A DNA stretch of 5,740 bases, from assembly GCA_910585665.1 (NCBI GenBank), contig CAJUFI010000116.1:1-5740 (forward strand), in the 5' to 3' direction. The notes below the pieces were generated by a model, which was not told the DNA's origin, made no database searches, and saw only the letters and a program-made list of their open reading frames with translations. This document shows, piece by piece, positions 5,689-5,740 of the stretch. Source of the stretch: an uncultured Acetatifactor sp. (GTDB lineage Bacteria > Bacillota > Clostridia > Lachnospirales > Lachnospiraceae). A program made the translations under genes and the position numbers. The number at the start of each line of letters is the position of its first letter. Within the stretch, counting starts at the first letter, position 1.

Positions 5689-5717
5689 ATTATACTAAGC
5701 ACCGATTGGATTTGCAG
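5689..5717 (-). promoter_or_regulatory. Possible promoter of the YdeI-like gene
   Basis: A perfect TATAAT lies at 5694-5689 on the minus strand, with a poor -35 (CTGCAA, 5717-5712) at 17 bases. The -10 directly abuts the ribosome site, so transcription would start around 5682, inside AAGGAGGA, and cut it. Either the true promoter lies upstream near or beyond the window edge, or this gives a near-leaderless message. Confidence 0.25.
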
Positions 5718-5740
5718 TAAATAGATATGCCCATTTAGGC

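Noticed and set aside
5081..5698. Plus-strand 205-codon frame opposite the YdeI-like gene
   Set aside because: It is a shadow of the minus-strand gene, which has a strong ribosome site and family motifs.
1..5740. CRISPR array, tRNA or rRNA genes
   Set aside because: No regularly spaced direct repeats, cloverleaf-like segments or rRNA-like sequence were seen on either strand.

Overview
The window looks like a chromosomal piece of a Gram-positive anaerobe of the Clostridia, most likely a gut Lachnospiraceae-type bacterium. This is inferred from strong AAGGAGG-type ribosome sites, SigA-like promoters, GC-rich codons and the protein families seen (AAA/PD-(D/E)XK proteins, long-tailed XRE regulators, YdeI/OmdA-like proteins). 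It reads as an accessory patchwork: intact genes lie beside broken ones.

Region 1-240 holds the start of a minus-strand gene that runs off the left edge. Its N-terminus resembles small ribbon-helix-helix (Arc/CopG-like) proteins. It has a good promoter, but the resemblance ends where the reading frame enters a 15-bp perfect inverted repeat (1-15/62-76). Region 254-440 has a short relic of a response-regulator receiver domain. A consensus-like promoter lies at the end of that relic and drives the next operon.

Region 449-3566 is the main plus-strand operon. It contains an AAA ATPase fused to a PD-(D/E)XK (DUF1703-type) nuclease-like domain, a transglutaminase-like protein overlapping it by 4 bp, and a small membrane-protein frame that runs without a stop into a RidA-family protein. 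The RidA part has its own ribosome site. The ATPase/transglutaminase pair is the best candidate here for an uncharacterised two-gene system; no function can be assigned from sequence alone.

Region 3567-3892 is non-coding. It carries a possible gene relic on the minus strand, then a promoter-like -10 box framed by a 9-bp inverted repeat, and two leader dyads. Region 3893-5035 is an XRE-family regulator with a long helical C-terminal region, interrupted by an amber codon at codon 19 where glutamine is expected. Region 5114-5674 is a convergent YdeI/OmpD-associated family gene. A perfect 14-bp hairpin sits between the two converging genes and contains the stop codon of the YdeI-like gene.
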